This document shows positions 18,917-27,700 of a stretch of DNA of 64,000 bases, in pieces. The DNA is from a virus. The notes beneath the pieces were generated by a model. The model saw only the letters and a program-made list of their open reading frames with translations, ran no database searches and was not told the DNA's origin. Numbering within the stretch: position 1 is the first letter of the stretch; every line of letters begins with the position of its first letter. The stretch lies in IMG/VR virus record IMGVR_UViG_3300023174_000080, positions 54,947 to 118,946 of that record. One strand, written 5' to 3'. Both the position numbers and the translations under genes were made by a program.

Positions 18917-20356
18917 ATGGCAGTTAAGCCAGCAAAAGCGATTGCGGATTTACTTGCGCGAAAGCAGATATTAAAAGTCGATAAAGAAAACAATATTCTT
19001 TTTAAAGTTTCTGGATCTTTAGGTTCTGGTGCTGTTAGTTCATCATTGCCGGTAACAGCATCTGGATATTTTTCTGCTTTTGATTCTTTTATTTCTGGAA
19101 CATTAACTACTAAAAACTTAGCAATCTCTGATGAAAAAAGTTATGTAAATATAAATCAATTAAGCAATGTTTCTGCTTCTGATGCTACGGAAGGAAAATT
19201 TCTTACATATGATGGTACTAATTGGATCCCTTCAGAAATACAAGTTAATGCAGGCATAGGAGCGCAAAGTTATTCAAGTTTAAGGTATCATTCAGATGGT
19301 TTATTTTATAATAATGATACGATAATATTAAATTTGCCTTTATCTTCTGCTTATGGTCCTAGCTTCCCAGTAGAATCAATAAATTATTTTACGTATAATT
19401 TGTTAGTCCAAGAAACATCAGAATCTAGCTGGAGAAATGATTTAGCATCTGTAGAATTCGTAGTTACTGGTACAGGGACTCCATATGTTGCAGCGGTAAT
19501 TAACGCTCCGTTTGTTCCTTATGCATATACATTTAATGCGACAAATGAAAATACAGCTGACTTAAGAACTTCTGTTGCATTTAACGGTTTTGGTGTTTCA
19601 GAAGAATCTTATAATCGTTTACGTTTTCATGATTTTGGTTTTTTTACTAGCGATGCGGCAGAAATACCCCTACCAGTTTCTTCTACTTTTGGCGTTTCTT
19701 TTCCTACAGGTTCATTAAAATATATAACCTATAATGTTCTTATAAAAGAAACTGAATTTTCAAATTGGAAAAATGATCTAGCATCAGTAGAATTTAAAAT
19801 TTCTGGTTCCCAAATATGGGCAGTTATTTCTGCTCCTGCTCAACCATACGCATACACCTTCAATGCTACTAATAATAATCCAATAGATGTTCCATCAGAC
19901 GTTTCTATTGCAAATTATACAAACATTTATGTTTCAAATAATGCTGAGATACTTGGAGATTTAACAGTTAAAGGTACGAATGAGCTATCTAATATAGGGT
20001 ATAATCTTCTTGTTGATGATTTATATAATGTAGCAGATGTATTTTCTGCCGTTGATACAAGATTTGCTCAATTAGTAACCAATTTTAATAATTTGCGTGA
20101 AGTTCAAATAGGAAATTTTGACATTTACGGAAACAAAACTATCGTACTTAATAATTTTACAGCTGATGATATTGATTATCTATCACTTGATGTAATGGTT
20201 AAATATAGTGGTAGTTCTCAATACGTTAATGATTTAATAAGTGTACGAATGTCGGGAACCTTATCTAACCAAATAAGTATCGAAATTGATGCTCCTAGCG
20301 TAACCTATGAAGATTTTTATAGAATTATTGCAGTAAAAGAGACAGGAAGCATTTAA
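18917..20356 (+). CDS. Fibre-like virion protein with three copies of a ~90-residue domain
   Basis: A 479-residue protein preceded by AAGGAAAATAAAAG. It begins MAVKPAKAIADLLARKQI, nearly the same as the 20398 product. Three copies of a domain are visible: residues ~115-215 (SYSSLRYHSDGLF to AYTFNATNEN), ~220-325 (SYNRLRFHDFGFF to AYTFNATNNN) and ~385-479 (NFNNLREVQIGNF to the end). Each pairs a YxxLR start, a DVMV/YNLLV strand, a W/YxNDL turn and an APxxxYxYR/F end. The same domain ends the two neighbouring proteins. Likely an appendage subunit with repeated binding domains. Confidence 0.72.
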   Translation: MAVKPAKAIADLLARKQILKVDKENNILFKVSGSLGSGAVSSSLPVTASGYFSAFDSFISGTLTTKNLAISDEKSYVNINQLSNVSASDATEGKFLTYDGTNWIPSEIQVNAGIGAQSYSSLRYHSDGLFYNNDTIILNLPLSSAYGPSFPVESINYFTYNLLVQETSESSWRNDLASVEFVVTGTGTPYVAAVINAPFVPYAYTFNATNENTADLRTSVAFNGFGVSEESYNRLRFHDFGFFTSDAAEIPLPVSSTFGVSFPTGSLKYITYNVLIKETEFSNWKNDLASVEFKISGSQIWAVISAPAQPYAYTFNATNNNPIDVPSDVSIANYTNIYVSNNAEILGDLTVKGTNELSNIGYNLLVDDLYNVADVFSAVDTRFAQLVTNFNNLREVQIGNFDIYGNKTIVLNNFTADDIDYLSLDVMVKYSGSSQYVNDLISVRMSGTLSNQISIEIDAPSVTYEDFYRIIAVKETGSI

Positions 20357-20360
20357 ACAA

Positions 20361-20370
20361 ACTATTTATT
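20361..20370 (+). promoter_or_regulatory. Candidate late promoter element (ACTATTTATT)
   Basis: ACTATTTATT lies 27 bases before the ATG at 20398, with the Shine-Dalgarno AAAAGGAGA between them. This is the cleanest case of the element in a normal -10 position relative to a ribosome binding site. Confidence 0.55.
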
Positions 20371-20397
20371 ACAAATTGTAAAAAGGAGATTAAATAA

Positions 20398-21492
20398 ATG
20401 GCTGTTAAACCAGTAAAAGTATTAACTGATCTGCAAACAAATAAGCAGATTACTAAAGTAGATAGAGCAGCAGGTAATGCAGTATTATTCAACGTTTCAG
20501 GTACAGTTGCTGGTGGCGGTCATGTAAGTTCTTCTCTTCCTTATACTGGTTCTGGCCTTTATATAGATGGCGATGCATTAATTAATGGTACATTAACTGT
20601 TAAAACATATCATTCAATAGATGTTACCGCATCAGTTTTATATGAAAGTGGTTCTTCAAAGTTTGGTAATAGTGCAGATGATACTCATCAATTTACTGGC
20701 AGTGTATCAATTAGCGGCTCTTTTGTTGCCGATTATCTAACAGCATCATATGGCCTTTATTCTGGTGGTCCTTCTAATTTATCAGGTGCTGTCACAGCAA
20801 GAAATGGTTTAACAGTTCTTGGAGCGCCATTAAATGCAATAGCCGTTCCAGTAAGTGCAAGTAGTTTGTTTGTAACAGATGGCGGCACTTTTGGCGGCAA
20901 AGTAACAGCAGTGGGTCTTACTTCTTCAGCTGGATTATCTGTAGTAGGCCAAGCAAATGTTATCGGCACCATTAGTGCAACAACTTCTGCTTATGCTCCA
21001 ACAGTTGCAGGTGTTAATGGTTTATTTGCCACTAGCTCTGTGGCCGCACAAAGTCCATTTAGTAATATAGCGGTCATTACTGGTTCTCAAGCTGTTGGCG
21101 GTGTAACGTATGACATGTATAGTATCGATCAGGCTTTCCATGCTATCGATTCTGTATTAGCCGATTCTAGCAAAACTTCTAATGCATATAAGCGTTTGCG
21201 CTATCAAACAAGTGGTACTTTTGATCCAAGTGGCATTCAATTAGTGGCCCTACCATTAACACAATTTAGCGGTTCAGCATTTTCAACTTCATCATTAGAT
21301 TTTATTACCGTTGATGTTATGGTTAAATTAGAAAGTGGCGATAATTGGATGAACGATGTAGTAGCAATTGAAACATATATTACTGGTTCTCCCGGTAGTG
21401 AATATGTGGAAGTAGCTATTCACAGTGCTGATGTACCTTATGCTTATCGTTTAATCGCATTAAATGAAGATCCAAGCAAATATGTGATATAA
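20398..21492 (+). CDS. Fibre-like virion protein, paralogue of the two upstream fibre genes
   Basis: A 364-residue protein with a strong ribosome site (AAAAGGAG). The N-terminus (MAVKPVKVLTDLQTNKQI, then HVSSSLPYTGSGLY) matches that of the 18917 product. The central part is Gly/Ser/Thr-rich stalk-like sequence. The C-terminal ~95 residues (AYKRLRYQTSGTF to YAYRLIALNE) are the shared terminal domain. It appears to be a shorter version carrying one copy instead of three. The stop codon lies inside the palindrome that overlaps the start of the resolvase gene. Role in receptor binding is inferred. Confidence 0.72.
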   Translation: MAVKPVKVLTDLQTNKQITKVDRAAGNAVLFNVSGTVAGGGHVSSSLPYTGSGLYIDGDALINGTLTVKTYHSIDVTASVLYESGSSKFGNSADDTHQFTGSVSISGSFVADYLTASYGLYSGGPSNLSGAVTARNGLTVLGAPLNAIAVPVSASSLFVTDGGTFGGKVTAVGLTSSAGLSVVGQANVIGTISATTSAYAPTVAGVNGLFATSSVAAQSPFSNIAVITGSQAVGGVTYDMYSIDQAFHAIDSVLADSSKTSNAYKRLRYQTSGTFDPSGIQLVALPLTQFSGSAFSTSSLDFITVDVMVKLESGDNWMNDVVAIETYITGSPGSEYVEVAIHSADVPYAYRLIALNEDPSKYVI

Positions 21493-21503
21493 TAATCACA
21501 TAT
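21480..21503 (+). promoter_or_regulatory. Palindrome with extended -10 box over the resolvase start
   Basis: ATATGTGAT (21480-21488) and ATCACATAT (21495-21503) form a perfect 9-bp inverted repeat around ATAATA. The repeat spans the stop of the fibre gene and the start codon of the resolvase gene, and contains TGATATAAT (21485-21493), an extended -10 box. It could be an operator, or an RNA hairpin hiding the ATG. No Shine-Dalgarno precedes that ATG. Confidence 0.5.
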
Positions 21504-22032
21504 GATTCTCGGTTTAGATATTTCAACTTCGATTACAGGAATAACCGTCCTTGATGATACAGGGACGGTTGTTCTTTTTGATGCTGTAGACATGCGTTCT
21601 AAGAAATTTACTACTTTCTTTATTAAAGCAGATGCTATAGAACGGCGGCTGGTACAGATAAAAAACCAATACAAAATTGATAAAATATTTATAGAACAAA
21701 GTTTACAAGCATTTAGACCGGGACTTTCATCTGCAAAAGTCATTTTGACATTAGGAAAATTTAATGGCATAGTTAGTTGGACTTGTTATAAAATTTTTGG
21801 CTTTGAACCAGAATATATCGGCGCTTCTACTGCTAGAAAAGCTTTAGGAATTAAAGTAGAACGTGGCGAAAATGCCAAAGAAATCGTTTTAAAGCGAGTT
21901 TTAGAACTTGAAAGCTCGTTTAACGTAGAGTATACTCCAAAAGGTAATCCAGTAGCAGGCACTTATGATAGAGCCGATAGCTATGTTATTGCTAGAGCGG
22001 GGTATTTGTCTTGTCAGACACCAAAAAAATAG
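21502..22032 (+). CDS. RuvC-like Holliday junction resolvase
   Basis: A 176-residue protein of the RuvC/RNase H fold, expected to cleave four-way DNA junctions during recombination-dependent replication and before packaging. The acidic residues expected for the metal site are visible: D5 in ILGLDISTS, E65 in IFIEQSL and D156/D159 in DRADSYVIA. Length is close to bacterial RuvC (~170). T4 uses the unrelated endonuclease VII (gp49) instead. The gene opens the DNA-processing block, has a promoter-like palindrome at its start and overlaps the primase gene by 22 bases. Confidence 0.82.
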   Translation: MILGLDISTSITGITVLDDTGTVVLFDAVDMRSKKFTTFFIKADAIERRLVQIKNQYKIDKIFIEQSLQAFRPGLSSAKVILTLGKFNGIVSWTCYKIFGFEPEYIGASTARKALGIKVERGENAKEIVLKRVLELESSFNVEYTPKGNPVAGTYDRADSYVIARAGYLSCQTPKK

Positions 22033-22952
22033 AAATTCTTAAACAAATTCTTGGTGATTATTATACTTCTGGTCATGAAAAGTTGTTTTTTTGTCCAAAG
22101 TGTAAACATCACAAAAAGAAATTATCCGTTAATCTTGATAAAGATGCCTTCAAGTGCTGGATTTGCGATTTCTCAGGCAAATCTATTCGTCGTTTAGTGT
22201 TAAGGTATGGTAATTATGTCCAACAAAAGTCTTGGAATGAACTTTCAGGTGTTGTCGAGATTACAGAATACGAAAAAATCTTCCTCACAGAAGAAAATAT
22301 CGAAGAAAAGACTGAACCAATCACACTTCCGTCTGAATTTCAGACGCTATGCAACAAAGATTTAAGTCTTACATCACTTCCAGCACGTAGATACCTGAAG
22401 GATCGTGGTGTAAATCGTGAAGATATCTTATTTTGGAAGATTGGTTATGCAGTTTCTGGTGAATACGCTGGTAGGATTATAATCCCATCATTTAATCTTG
22501 ATGGAAAAATAGATTATTTTATTGGTAGAACATATGAAGGTGATTGGAAGCGATATTTAAATCCTCCAATCCCAAAAGATATTATTTTTAATGAACTTTA
22601 TGTTGATTGGAATAGTGATATTACAATTGTTGAAGGAGTATTTGATGCCATTAAAGCAAAAAACGCCATTCCTATTCTTGGCTCTACTCTAAGAGAAGGT
22701 TCAAGATTATTTCGTGAATTAATACGTAACGACCCAGCAATTTATATTGCATTAGACCCAGATGCCGAGAGAAAGGCGGAAAAATTAATTGGTACTCTAT
22801 TAAGCTACGATGCTGAAGTATATAAGATAGAAATACCTTTTGGAAAAGACGTAGGTGATATGACTCACGAAGAATATTTAGAACGTAAGAAAGAGGCGAA
22901 ACTAATTAAAGATAGAGATTATTTTTTAATTAATAAAATCATGAGCCTATAA
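22011..22952 (+). CDS. DnaG-type DNA primase
   Basis: A 313-residue primase, smaller than bacterial DnaG and near T4 gp61 in size. An N-terminal zinc ribbon has C28-x2-C31 and C49-x2-C52. The Toprim domain shows the catalytic Glu (E208 in IVEGVFDAIK) and the DxD pair (D249, D251 in ALDPDAE). It should make RNA primers at the fork with a helicase that is not in this window. Translation appears to start at TTG 22011, inside the resolvase gene, with GAGCGGGG 9 bases upstream; no in-frame ATG exists before the zinc ribbon. Confidence 0.88.
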   Translation: MSDTKKIEILKQILGDYYTSGHEKLFFCPKCKHHKKKLSVNLDKDAFKCWICDFSGKSIRRLVLRYGNYVQQKSWNELSGVVEITEYEKIFLTEENIEEKTEPITLPSEFQTLCNKDLSLTSLPARRYLKDRGVNREDILFWKIGYAVSGEYAGRIIIPSFNLDGKIDYFIGRTYEGDWKRYLNPPIPKDIIFNELYVDWNSDITIVEGVFDAIKAKNAIPILGSTLREGSRLFRELIRNDPAIYIALDPDAERKAEKLIGTLLSYDAEVYKIEIPFGKDVGDMTHEEYLERKKEAKLIKDRDYFLINKIMSL

Positions 22953-22953
22953 C

Positions 22954-23148
22954 ATGTCGAGCAATTTTAAATATGATAAAAAAACATTAATGGAATTATT
23001 AAAGATTGTTCTTGCTACACATGATGATATTACGCCACAAGAAAAACAAGATATACTAAAAATAATGCAATTATTATTAAATCAATCGGATGAAAAACAT
23101 GAAGATAAACAAAATATTTTTAATACAGATTATAAAAGAAGAAATTAA
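22954..23148 (+). CDS. Small helical protein, unknown function
   Basis: A 64-residue, charged helical protein beginning one base after the primase stop. The sequence (KKTLMELLKIVLATHDD, then a second helix) suggests a small helical bundle. It overlaps the following gene by 59 bases in another frame. No family recognised. Confidence 0.5.
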   Translation: MSSNFKYDKKTLMELLKIVLATHDDITPQEKQDILKIMQLLLNQSDEKHEDKQNIFNTDYKRRN

Positions 23149-23584
23149 AAGGGCGCTATACGAATCCCACCAGCCTTGGGAAATTCCATTAGCACAATAT
23201 TTTGTTGTTATTCGTGATTTAGTTGATAAAGGAAAAGGTGAAGATAATAGAGAGAAGTTTATTAAACATATAAATAAATTAACTGGCGGTGATTATGTTA
23301 ATGCTATCAAATATATGGATGGAAAAGTAGATTATAATCTATATGGCACCGTTGCTTCTCTTTTAATAAATCAAAAGCCAAATGTTCCAGCAATGTTGCC
23401 AAATTCATATAAAACAACCAATCCAAGATATAAAGATATGAGCGATGTTCGTAGTCCATATGCTACAAATGCTCCCCCTACACATAATCGTAGACCGCAG
23501 CCTATATCACAAGAATATCAAGATGATCCAAGAAAAAATCCTGTAACTAGAAAAGAAAAAAAGAATTCAGTTCACGAGGAATAA
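23090..23584 (+). CDS. Protein with IIxEEI N-terminal helix, possibly head-targeted
   Basis: A 164-residue protein. Its first helix (IFLIQIIKEEIKRALYE) matches the starts of the head-region proteins at 34063 and 37363, which have the same L-x2-II-x-EE/EC pattern. The C-terminal half is Pro/Asn/Arg-rich and probably disordered. The repeated helix may be a prohead-targeting or protease-processed leader, an idea drawn from T4 internal proteins and not proven here. The start may be ATG 23090 or 23099; neither has a clear Shine-Dalgarno. It overlaps the upstream gene by 59 bases. Confidence 0.6.
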   Translation: MKNMKINKIFLIQIIKEEIKRALYESHQPWEIPLAQYFVVIRDLVDKGKGEDNREKFIKHINKLTGGDYVNAIKYMDGKVDYNLYGTVASLLINQKPNVPAMLPNSYKTTNPRYKDMSDVRSPYATNAPPTHNRRPQPISQEYQDDPRKNPVTRKEKKNSVHEE

Positions 23585-23588
23585 AGAA

Positions 23589-23783
23589 ATGTCTGAACGT
23601 CCACAAAGCGGCGGTAAAAGTGAAGGAAAAAGATGTGGTGGTGCTTGTAAACATAGCAGCACATATCACCAAGTAAAATGGTTTGATAAATATACAAACA
23701 TGTATTATTATGGATGCTCATATGTAGATTGCAAATGTATGAATTATGTAGCCACTGATATTGATAATACAGAAATAAGATAG
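23589..23783 (+). CDS. Small Cys-rich protein, possible zinc binder
   Basis: A 64-residue protein with five Cys residues in two groups (RCGGACKH and YGCSYVDCKCM), plus several His, a spacing compatible with one zinc site. ACGAGGAATAAAG precedes the start. It is the last gene before the terminator at 23811. No family recognised. Confidence 0.55.
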   Translation: MSERPQSGGKSEGKRCGGACKHSSTYHQVKWFDKYTNMYYYGCSYVDCKCMNYVATDIDNTEIR

Positions 23784-23812
23784 TTGACAGCAGGTAGATT
23801 AATAGATATAGT
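23784..23812 (+). promoter_or_regulatory. Sigma70-type promoter of the Mre11-Rad50 fusion gene
   Basis: TTGACA (23784-23789) and TATAGT (23807-23812) are separated by 17 bases, close to the sigma70 consensus. The -10 box overlaps the 5' arm of the terminator hairpin, so a transcript starting near 23819 lacks most of that arm and would escape termination. Confidence 0.75.
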
Positions 23813-23843
23813 GCCCGTTAGGTTTGTCTTAACGGGCATTTTT
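23811..23843 (+). terminator. Rho-independent terminator overlapping a promoter
   Basis: GTGCCCGTTA (23811-23820) pairs with TAACGGGCAT (23830-23839), allowing one G-T pair, and is followed by a T-tract. It ends the resolvase-primase operon, while the promoter at 23784 starts a new transcript within it. Confidence 0.85.
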
Positions 23844-23875
23844 GTATCATGTACAATTGCCACATTGGAGAACAA

Positions 23876-26800
23876 ATGAAAATTTTGCACTTGGCCGATA
23901 CGCATATTAAGAACTTGAAACACCATGATGAATATACGCAAATATTTAATGAAGTATACCGTATTGCCCGCGAACAGAGAGTTGATTTAATTATTCATTG
24001 CGGCGACATAGCTCATACTAAAACACAAATTAGTCCAGAGTTTGTTGATATGGCAAGTGAGTTCTTCAAAAATCTTGCCTCTATCGCTCCTACCCATGTA
24101 ATTCTTGGTAATCACGATGTGAATCTAAAAAATGATTCACGGCAAGATTCTATTACACCAATTATTAAAGCACTTAATTTATCAAATCTTTTTCTTCATA
24201 AGTATTCCGGCGAAATCTCAATTAATTCTCAATTTAGTTTGAATATATTGAGCATTATTGATGAGGACAAATGGGTTAAACCAAGCAACGCCGAAAAAAT
24301 TAATATTGGTCTTTTTCATGGTGCCATTTCAGGCATCACTACAGATACTGGGTATCAATTAGAGTCAGACGTTCATCTTGTAGATGTATACGATGGACAT
24401 GATTATGTATTTCTTGGCGATATTCATAAAACAAATCAAGCTGTAGATAAAGAAGGAAGAGTTCGTTATCCCGGCTCAACTGTTCAGCAAGGTTTTGCTG
24501 AAACGGTTGACAAAGGATTTTTAATTTGGGATATTCAGTCAAAAACTGATTATACGTGTACTCATTATGCTATCAAAAATCCAAAACCATATGTTAACAT
24601 TACTCTTGGAGATCAAGGTGAAGTTCCAATCGTTGATGTTGCTCCTAATGCTCGCATCCGTATTATTGCCGACAAAAGCATTTCATTGGATAAAATTAAA
24701 AAAGCAACTGATATTATCAAAACTAATTTTCAACCTGAAAGCGTAACGTTTATAAGTAAAGCGTCTGATAATAAAACTAGTCAGAGTGCTTCTGCCATAA
24801 CTCACGCAGATAATCTACGTGATTTAGGTTTTCAAGAAAAATTAATTCGTGAATATTTAAAAGAATATAAAGCCAATGAAGAGATTTTATTAAAAGTTCT
24901 TGAACTAAATAAAAAGTTCTCTTCTGCAATTGAAGAAGGAGAAGAAACATACCGCAATATTAATTGGAAATTAAAATCTCTTGAATGGGATAATCTTTTT
25001 AATTATGGCGAAGGTAATAAAATAGATTTCACTAATCTCAATGGCATTGTTGGTATATTTGGAAAAAACTATACCGGTAAATCATCAGTGATAGATGCGT
25101 TGCTTTATACAATTTTTAATACTACATCAAAAAATAATAGAAAAAACCTAAATGTCATAAATCAAAATGCAGAATCTGCTTTTGGTAAAGTCACAATTGA
25201 CATTGATGGTGAAGAATACCTTATTGATCGTAAAAGTGAAAAATATATTAAAAAAAGTAAAGGTGTAGAAGTAATTGAAGCCAAAACTGATGTTCAATTT
25301 ACGACTGATTCTGAATCTTTAAATGGCCTTGCGCGCAATGATACAGATAAAAACATTCGTCGTTTTTTTGGAACAGTAGATGATTTCTTTTTAACCTCTA
25401 TGGCTAGCCAATTTGGATATCTTTCTTTCATTACAGAAGGATCTACAAATCGCAAGCAGATATTGGCTAAATTTCTTGATTTAGAGACTTTTGAAAAGAA
25501 ATTTAAAATGGCTAAAGAAGAAAGTTCCGAACTTAAATCTCTTCTTAAAAAGTTAGAAGGGGTTAATTATGAAAAAGATATTTTCTTAGCTCAAGAAGAA
25601 ATTTCTAAAATAGAAATAGAAATTGAGATGAAAAAATCGTCTATTGATGATCTAAAGAATAATATTTCTCTAGCTAATCAATCTTTGGCTGAAATACAAG
25701 TAGCTATTAATAGCATGCCAACAGAAATAATTGATTATAAATCTCTAGAAATATCTTTGAAAAATTATATATTTAAACTTAATGAACTAACTGAGACAAA
25801 TAATAAATTACAAATTGATTGCGAAAAGAAAACCTTATTATTAAATGAGATCAATAATTTGTTGTCTAATATTGATGAAAAAGAATTAAGAAAAAAAGAT
25901 AGTGAACTTGCTTCTCTATCAAAAGAAGTTATTTCTTTAGAAAAAAAATATGATGTTCTAAGCAATGAACTCTCTAATAGAGATAATAAAATTAAACTTT
26001 TAAATGAAATTCCTTGCGGAGATTCGTATCCAAGTTGTAAATTTATTAAAGATGCTTTTGCTGCTAAGACAGGTTACAGCAGCATTTTTGATCAAAATAT
26101 TGAAATTAGTAATGATTTAAGTTCAAAAAGATCATCTGCGATAAGTTTAGAAGAAGAAGTAAAAGAACAGAATGATAGATTTAAGTCTTTAACGCAGAAA
26201 TGTTTTATTCTTAAGGATTCAATTGCTAAAAATGAACTTATGATTGAAAAAAATCGATCTTCTATACATATTACGGAAGGTAATATACAGACATTAAAGA
26301 AAAAGCTAGAAGAATACAATAAAAATAAACAAAAAATACAAAACTATCAAGATCTTTTATCTAAAAAAGATACTAAAAATAGTATTTTAACTAATTTTTC
26401 TAAAGAATTGAATTCTTTTGAGAAAGAATTATTGGAAATGTATAAAAATCATGGTTCTATAACTCAAAAATACGAAATTTTTGTTAAACAAAAAGAAGAA
26501 CTAGAAAAAATTCGTAAAGATTATGCTGCTTATGATTTATATCTATCCTGTATGCACCCTAATGGGCTTTCATATGAAATAATAAAGAGTAAACTACCAG
26601 AGATTAATCAAGAAATAGCTAAAATATTGTCTAATATTGTTGATTTCTCTATTTATTTAGAGAATGATGACGATAAACTAGATATTATGATTAAACATCC
26701 AAAATATGATGCCAGACCGCTTGAAATGGGAAGCGGAGCAGAAAAAACTCTTGCTTCAACGGCTATTAGATTAGCGCTTATAAGCGTTACGACTCTACCA

Positions 26801-27001
26801 AAACCAGACATTTTTGTAATGGATGAGCCGGGAACTGCTTTAGATGCAGAGAACTTAGATGGATTTACAAAAATATTAGATCTAGTTAAAAGCTATTTTA
26901 AAACTGTGATACTTATATCACATTTAGATAGCTTAAAAGATTGTGTTGATACGCAAATAATCATAGATCGTAAAGAAGGATATGCTTATATAAATCAATA
27001 G
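23876..27001 (+). CDS. Single-chain Mre11-Rad50 (SbcD-SbcC; T4 gp47-gp46) fusion
   Basis: A 1041-residue protein joining two enzymes that are separate in T4 and E. coli. The N-terminal ~310 residues are an Mre11/SbcD metallophosphoesterase (LADTH at 6-10, CGDIAH near 42, GNHD near 78, later GDIHK). A helical linker (~310-375) leads into a Rad50/SbcC ATPase: Walker A (FGKNYTGKSS, near 395), two long coiled coils flanking the hook pair C714 and C721 (CGDSYPSC), signature GSGAEKTLAS (near 950) and Walker B VMDEPGTALD (near 979). It should process DNA ends for recombination-dependent replication. Start 23876 has TTGGAG; an upstream in-frame ATG (23849) lacks one. Confidence 0.92.
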   Translation: MKILHLADTHIKNLKHHDEYTQIFNEVYRIAREQRVDLIIHCGDIAHTKTQISPEFVDMASEFFKNLASIAPTHVILGNHDVNLKNDSRQDSITPIIKALNLSNLFLHKYSGEISINSQFSLNILSIIDEDKWVKPSNAEKINIGLFHGAISGITTDTGYQLESDVHLVDVYDGHDYVFLGDIHKTNQAVDKEGRVRYPGSTVQQGFAETVDKGFLIWDIQSKTDYTCTHYAIKNPKPYVNITLGDQGEVPIVDVAPNARIRIIADKSISLDKIKKATDIIKTNFQPESVTFISKASDNKTSQSASAITHADNLRDLGFQEKLIREYLKEYKANEEILLKVLELNKKFSSAIEEGEETYRNINWKLKSLEWDNLFNYGEGNKIDFTNLNGIVGIFGKNYTGKSSVIDALLYTIFNTTSKNNRKNLNVINQNAESAFGKVTIDIDGEEYLIDRKSEKYIKKSKGVEVIEAKTDVQFTTDSESLNGLARNDTDKNIRRFFGTVDDFFLTSMASQFGYLSFITEGSTNRKQILAKFLDLETFEKKFKMAKEESSELKSLLKKLEGVNYEKDIFLAQEEISKIEIEIEMKKSSIDDLKNNISLANQSLAEIQVAINSMPTEIIDYKSLEISLKNYIFKLNELTETNNKLQIDCEKKTLLLNEINNLLSNIDEKELRKKDSELASLSKEVISLEKKYDVLSNELSNRDNKIKLLNEIPCGDSYPSCKFIKDAFAAKTGYSSIFDQNIEISNDLSSKRSSAISLEEEVKEQNDRFKSLTQKCFILKDSIAKNELMIEKNRSSIHITEGNIQTLKKKLEEYNKNKQKIQNYQDLLSKKDTKNSILTNFSKELNSFEKELLEMYKNHGSITQKYEIFVKQKEELEKIRKDYAAYDLYLSCMHPNGLSYEIIKSKLPEINQEIAKILSNIVDFSIYLENDDDKLDIMIKHPKYDARPLEMGSGAEKTLASTAIRLALISVTTLPKPDIFVMDEPGTALDAENLDGFTKILDLVKSYFKTVILISHLDSLKDCVDTQIIIDRKEGYAYINQ

Positions 27002-27010
27002 GAGGATTAA

Positions 27011-27298
27011 ATGTCTAATATGGGTATAAAAGATGAAGTTAAAGAAGAGTTAAGTGATTTGGATAAACGTATGGAAGCGGAACGTAAGAAATTAGATGGC
27101 TCTAGGCTTGGTATAATTGACTTAGTTACAGAAAAATTTGTCTCTCGTAAGCTTTTAGTATGGGGAATAGCAACATTATTGTTATGGACAGCAAAGATAA
27201 CGCCTGATGAATGGACTGCAATTTCTCTAGGATATGTAGGCATTGAAGGAATGGCCGATTTAGCAGTTAAATGGCGTACAGCTAGTAAAAAGGAATAA
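27011..27298 (+). CDS. Small membrane protein, holin candidate
   Basis: A 95-residue protein with a strong ribosome site (TAGGAGGATTAA). A charged N-terminal helix (residues 5-35) is followed by a membrane segment (KLLVWGIATLLLWTAKI) and a second, weaker hydrophobic stretch (AISLGYVGIEGMADLAV). This form resembles small phage proteins annotated as putative holins, which permeabilise the inner membrane at lysis. It begins a run of three membrane or coiled-coil genes. The holin call rests on topology and context only. Confidence 0.5.
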   Translation: MSNMGIKDEVKEELSDLDKRMEAERKKLDGSRLGIIDLVTEKFVSRKLLVWGIATLLLWTAKITPDEWTAISLGYVGIEGMADLAVKWRTASKKE

Positions 27299-27301
27299 TA
27301 T

Positions 27302-27700
27302 ATGATTAAATTAAAACAATTATGGAATAAATTTCGTGTTTGGATTGGATTATTAGTTGCAGGTATTGCTATAAGTTTCCTTGTTCTTAGGAAACACGTA
27401 GGAGATGGTTTAGAACAACAAAGAGAACAATATAAAAAAGAAAATGAAGCAAAAGAAGCGGCTGAAAAAAAGATTGTAGAAGAAAAACAAAAGATTGAAG
27501 AGAAAAAAATAGAAGAAGTAGCAAAAGTTGATGAAGAAAAAAAGAAAAAGTTAAAAGAAGCAGTAGAAAAAGCAAAAGAACAAAGAGACAATCTAAAAAA
27601 ATTAGAAAAACGTGATCAACAAGGTTTTGTTATGGCTGTTGAAGAAGAGTTAGGAGTCAAGCAAAAGAAAAAGAAAGGTAAACGTAAGAAAGATGAATAA
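27302..27700 (+). CDS. Membrane-anchored coiled-coil protein (i-spanin-like topology)
   Basis: A 132-residue protein with one N-terminal membrane segment (VWIGLLVAGIAISFLVL, residues ~13-29) followed by a long Lys/Glu-rich coiled coil to the C-terminus and a Lys-rich end. An anchored N-terminus with a long charged coil matches the layout of phage inner-membrane spanins, but other scaffolds look alike. It starts three bases after the holin candidate and overlaps the next gene by 8 bases. Composition is too simple for a firm family call. Confidence 0.5.
   Translation: MIKLKQLWNKFRVWIGLLVAGIAISFLVLRKHVGDGLEQQREQYKKENEAKEAAEKKIVEEKQKIEEKKIEEVAKVDEEKKKKLKEAVEKAKEQRDNLKKLEKRDQQGFVMAVEEELGVKQKKKKGKRKKDE

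Noticed and set aside
27007-27591. Antisense open frame of 194 codons
   Set aside because: Shadow of Lys/Glu-rich coiled-coil genes, giving Ser/Phe runs; three sense genes with spacing and ribosome sites occupy the region.
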